From: Stenotrophomonas hibiscicola ATCC 19867 | GTDB lineage: Bacteria; Pseudomonadota; Gammaproteobacteria; Xanthomonadales; Xanthomonadaceae | Length of the DNA stretch: 64,000 bases | Assembly: GCF_000382065.1 (NCBI RefSeq) | Contig: NZ_KB907503.1 | Location: forward strand, 122,682 to 186,681 | Reading direction: 5' to 3' | In this document: positions 61,204 to 64,000 of the stretch, piece after piece | Layout of the letters: every line of letters begins with the position of its first letter | Position numbering within the stretch: the stretch's first letter is position 1 | The notes under the pieces: model-generated | Seen by the model: the letters and a program-made list of their open reading frames with translations, nothing else | What the model was told of the DNA's origin: nothing | The model's database searches: none | Program-made: the position numbers and the translations under genes

Positions 61204-62538
61204 ATGTCCCCGTTGCAGACCCTGCTTGCCTCCCACCGCGCCGGTGCCAACGTCGGCCTGTACAGCGTCTGCTGCAGCAACGAGCAGGTGCTGCGTGCGG
61301 CCATGCACGTGGCGCTGGCGCACGGCACCGTGCTGCTGATCGAGGCCACCTCCAACCAGGTCGACCAGTTCGGCGGCTACACCGGGATGACTCCGCCGCA
61401 GTACCGCGATTACGTCAGCACGCTGGCCGATGAAGAGGGTTTCCCGCGCGAGCGGCTGATCCTGGGTGGCGACCACCTCGGCCCGAATGCCTGGCAGAAG
61501 CGCCCGGCTGCCGAAGCGATGACCCACGCGCGCGTGCTGATCGAAGCCTACGTCGCCGCCGGTTTCCACAAGATCCATCTGGATTGCAGCATGTCCTGCG
61601 CCGATGATCCGGTGCCACTGCCCGATGCCATCGTCGCTGCGCGCTCGGCCGAGCTGGCCGAAATCGCCGAGCGCACCGCCGCCGAACATGGCCTGCCGCC
61701 GCCGGTCTACGTGATCGGTACCGAGGTGCCGATTCCCGGGGGTGAAGCCTCGCTGGCCGAGGGCCTGCAGGTGACCACGCCCGCTGCTGCCGCGCAGACC
61801 CTGGCGATTCATCAGCAGGCGTTCGATACGCCGCAGCTGCGCGATGCGTGGCAGCGCGTGATCGCCATGGTGGTGCAACCGGGCGTGGACTTCGACCACA
61901 GCAGTGTGCACGAGTACGACCCAGCCGCCGCCAGCACGCTGGCCGACTTCCTCGAACAGCAGCCGCGCATCGTGTTCGAAGCGCATTCCACCGACTACCA
62001 GCGCGAAAGTGGCCTGCACGCCTTGGTGCGCGACCACTTCGCCATCCTCAAGGTCGGCCCGGCGGCGACCTTCGCCTACCGCGAAGCGCTGTTCGCGCTG
62101 GCCGCGATCGAGGCCGAACTGCTGCCGGCCGCACAGTGCTCGCGCCTGCCGCAGGTGCTGGATGAAGTGATGGCGGCGCAGCCGAAGTACTGGCAGTCCT
62201 ACTACCAGGGCGATGAGGCAGCGCTGCGCCTGCTGCGCAGCTATTCCTTCAGCGACCGCTGCCGCTACTACTGGGGCGAGCCCGCGCTGGTGCAGGCGGT
62301 GAAGACCCTGTTCGCCAACCTGGAACAGCACGCGCCGCCGCTGGTACTGCTCAGCCAGTACCTGCCGGAGCAGTACCGCGCCGTGCGCGAGGGCACCCTG
62401 GCCAATACGCCTACCGCGCTGGCACGGCATCGCGTCGGCCTGTGCCTGGGCGAGTACGCCCGTGCGTGCAGCGCCAACCAGGCCGGAACCCGCACGCATC
62501 ACGCAGACGCGGCTGCCGCCGTTGCTGCGAACGGCTAA
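61204..62538 (+). CDS. AgaZ/KbaZ-family tagatose-pathway protein
   Basis: A 444-residue member of the GatZ/KbaZ family. Motifs include GLYSVCCSNEQVLRAAM, LIEATSNQVDQFGGYTGM, LGGDHLGPNAWQK, HKIHLDCSMSCADDP, VIGTEVPIPGG and FEAHSTDYQ. The family was described as a noncatalytic aldolase subunit, but AgaZ of Shewanella was shown to act as a tagatose-6-phosphate kinase in GalNAc catabolism. Either way it channels tagatose-6-phosphate to glycolysis. The aldolase partner (agaY) is not in the window. Length 444 is normal. Confidence 0.87.
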   Translation: MSPLQTLLASHRAGANVGLYSVCCSNEQVLRAAMHVALAHGTVLLIEATSNQVDQFGGYTGMTPPQYRDYVSTLADEEGFPRERLILGGDHLGPNAWQKRPAAEAMTHARVLIEAYVAAGFHKIHLDCSMSCADDPVPLPDAIVAARSAELAEIAERTAAEHGLPPPVYVIGTEVPIPGGEASLAEGLQVTTPAAAAQTLAIHQQAFDTPQLRDAWQRVIAMVVQPGVDFDHSSVHEYDPAAASTLADFLEQQPRIVFEAHSTDYQRESGLHALVRDHFAILKVGPAATFAYREALFALAAIEAELLPAAQCSRLPQVLDEVMAAQPKYWQSYYQGDEAALRLLRSYSFSDRCRYYWGEPALVQAVKTLFANLEQHAPPLVLLSQYLPEQYRAVREGTLANTPTALARHRVGLCLGEYARACSANQAGTRTHHADAAAAVAANG

Positions 62539-62565
62539 TCTCTACCTTTCCCCGCGACACCGAGA

Positions 62566-63348
62566 ATGGCCATGCGCAACACCCGCTCCCGCCGGCAACA
62601 GATCCTGCAGCTGCTGATCGAGCACGGCTCGGTGCAGGTGGCCGATCTGGTCGAGCGCTTCGGCGTGTCGGCGGTGACCATCCGTGCCGACCTGACCCAC
62701 TTCGAATCGCAAGGCCTGGCCAACCGTACCCACGGTGGCGCCACGCTGGTACGCACGCCGCCGCAGGAACAGGACATCCACGAAAAGGACGCACTGAACC
62801 TGCCGCTGAAGGAATCGATCGGCGCGTGTGCCGCGCGCCTGGTGCGGCCCGGTGACAACATCATCATCGACTCCGGCTCGACCACGATGACCCTGGCCCG
62901 TCACTTGCGCACCCAGCGCGACGTGACGGTGATGACCAATGGGTTGAACATCGCCTGGGAACTGGCCAACGCGCCCGGCATCAACGTGCTGCTGACCGGT
63001 GGACTGCTGCGCCAGCAGTCGTTGTCGCTGCAGGGCAGCCAGGCCGAAGCCAGCCTCAACTCCTACAGCTTCGACACCCTGTTCCTGGGCGTGGACGGCC
63101 TGGACCTGCAGTTCGGACTGACCACCCACGATGAAGCCGAAGCCCGCCTCAACCACCGCATGGTCGAGCGCGCGCGCCGCATCGTGGTGCTGACCGACGC
63201 CTCCAAGTTCGGCCGCGTCAGCCTGCACCGCATCGCACTTCTCGATCAGATCCACGCCATCATCACCGACGCCGGCATCGACGACGCAACCCGTGAAGGG
63301 CTGCAGCGGCTGGGCATCGAGGTGATCATCGCCGAGCCCACTGCATGA
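62566..63348 (+). CDS. agaR: DeoR-family repressor AgaR
   Basis: A 260-residue regulator with the DeoR helix-turn-helix (RRQQILQLLIEHGSVQVADL, VSAVTIRADLTHFESQGL, RTHGGATLV) and the sugar-phosphate-sensing DeoRC domain (DNIIIDSGSTTMTLARHL, VMTNGLNIAWEL, GLTTHDEAEARLNHRMV, LTDASKFGRVSL). It lies within the aga operon. It probably represses both divergent operons through the CGAAAG/CTTTCG motifs, with a GalNAc or tagatose phosphate as inducer. ATG 62566 or 62572 may be used. Its stop overlaps nagA (ATGA). Confidence 0.9.
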   Translation: MAMRNTRSRRQQILQLLIEHGSVQVADLVERFGVSAVTIRADLTHFESQGLANRTHGGATLVRTPPQEQDIHEKDALNLPLKESIGACAARLVRPGDNIIIDSGSTTMTLARHLRTQRDVTVMTNGLNIAWELANAPGINVLLTGGLLRQQSLSLQGSQAEASLNSYSFDTLFLGVDGLDLQFGLTTHDEAEARLNHRMVERARRIVVLTDASKFGRVSLHRIALLDQIHAIITDAGIDDATREGLQRLGIEVIIAEPTA

Positions 63349-64000
63349 CCGACACCCGCACCCTGCATGGCCGCATCCTCACGCCGCTGGGTTGGCGGCG
63401 TGGCCACGTCCACTTCGATTCGCACATCCGCCAGCTGCAGGTGGACGACCACAGCGGCGCTGACGACCTGCAGCTGCCGGTGATCCTGCCCGGCTTCATC
63501 GACCTGCACGTGCATGGTGCGGCCGGCGTCGACCTGATGCAGGGCGGCGACGTGGCCCGCACCATTGCCCGCACCCACCTGCGCTTCGGTACCACCACAC
63601 TGCTGGCGACCACCATGACCGCCGGCCTGGATGAGATCGAGCACGCGCTGCACGGCGTGGCCGCGACCATGGCAGCGCCCGATGCCGACGCCGCCTGCAT
63701 TGCCGGCGTACATCTGGAAGGGCCGTTCATCAGCCCGCAGCGCCTGGGCGCGCAACCCAACCGCACGATCGAGGCGACGCTGGCGCTGGTGCAGCAACTG
63801 CATGCACTTGCACCGATCCGGGTGATGACACTGGCGCCGGAAATCGGCGAGCACACCGCGCTGATTCCCGCGCTGGCGGCAATGGGCATTCGCGTGCAGC
63901 TCGGCCACAGCGCCGGCACTTACGAAGAAGGTGTTGCTGCCCTGCAGGCGGGTGCCTCCGGCTTCACTCACCTGTTCAACGGCATGACCGGCGTCGACCA
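63345..64000 (+). CDS. nagA: N-acetylgalactosamine/glucosamine-6-phosphate deacetylase, partial (3' end beyond window)
   Basis: The 218 visible codons read as the amidohydrolase NagA: LPGFIDLHVHGAAGVDLMQ with the metal-site HxH region, TTLLATTMTAG, GVHLEGPFISPQRLGA with the metal-binding Glu, and LGHSAGTYEEGVAAL with GASGFTHLFNGMTGVD. It removes acetate from GalNAc-6-phosphate or GlcNAc-6-phosphate to give the AgaS substrate. In GalNAc loci of this type it is called AgaA or AgaAII. ATGA overlap with agaR. The remaining about 160 residues lie beyond the edge. Confidence 0.9.
   Translation, partial: MTDTRTLHGRILTPLGWRRGHVHFDSHIRQLQVDDHSGADDLQLPVILPGFIDLHVHGAAGVDLMQGGDVARTIARTHLRFGTTTLLATTMTAGLDEIEHALHGVAATMAAPDADAACIAGVHLEGPFISPQRLGAQPNRTIEATLALVQQLHALAPIRVMTLAPEIGEHTALIPALAAMGIRVQLGHSAGTYEEGVAALQAGASGFTHLFNGMTGVD

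Noticed and set aside
1..64000. CRISPR array, or Cascade genes associated with the Tn7-like element
   Set aside because: No regularly spaced repeats and no cas-like gene are visible; the repeated palindromes are isolated SMAG-type elements.

Overview
The window looks like a Stenotrophomonas maltophilia-complex chromosome. The evidence is high GC, many short palindromes with a GTAG head (the SMAG repeats of that genus), a typical xanthomonad gene content (several TonB-dependent receptors, an X-T4SS effector carrying an XVIPCD tail, cyoABCD, ubiA) and close protein resemblance to that group. No 16S rRNA is present, so the species is inferred.

Positions 1 to about 14814 are the right-hand part of a Tn7-like transposon inserted in comM; its left end lies outside the window. 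From the right end inward it carries, on the minus strand, tnsA, tnsB, tnsC, a short tniQ/tnsD and a zinc-ribbon TniE-like gene, tightly coupled. A convergent gene may encode a TnsE-like protein. Four direct repeats (core AATTA..GCGACT on the minus strand) mark the TnsB-binding end and overlap the start of tnsA. The cargo is largely unrecognised: a translationally coupled four-gene operon (189 aa, 82 aa, helical-repeat protein, nuclease-like protein), a HAD phosphatase with a small partner gene, a PD-(D/E)XK-like protein and the frameshifted remains of an XRE regulator. This cargo is the best place in the window for an undescribed, probably defence-like, system.

From 14815 to about 50900 lies core chromosome: the 3' part of the disrupted comM, an Abi-like HEPN gene, a TonB-dependent receptor, a Cof-type phosphatase, exoD, a PQQ-type sugar dehydrogenase with a DUF2231 partner, and an S8 protease with a coupled small partner. 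Next come cyoABCD with a SCO gene, two MocR-type regulators with matching operator-like palindromes around a thioredoxin-like operon, and a receptor plus class-V aminotransferase operon divergent from an AraC gene. An alpha/beta hydrolase, a VOC protein and a TPM-domain protein follow. After them is a type IV secretion toxin with two peptidoglycan-cleaving domains and two lipoproteins that are candidate immunity proteins. The stretch closes with atoE, ubiA, tRNA-Arg(CCG) and small lipoprotein and membrane genes.

From 50889 to the right edge is a coherent alpha-linked N-acetylgalactosamine utilisation locus. The minus strand carries a GH109-type enzyme, a large TonB-dependent receptor and a GH31 enzyme with carbohydrate-binding modules. 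The divergent plus strand carries agaS, a ROK kinase, agaZ/kbaZ, a DeoR-type agaR and nagA (cut by the edge). The shared 322-bp promoter region is full of CGAAAG/CTTTCG motifs that fit a DeoR-family operator array. Together these genes would import and cleave GalNAc-containing glycans, phosphorylate, deacetylate and deaminate the sugar, and feed it to the tagatose pathway.
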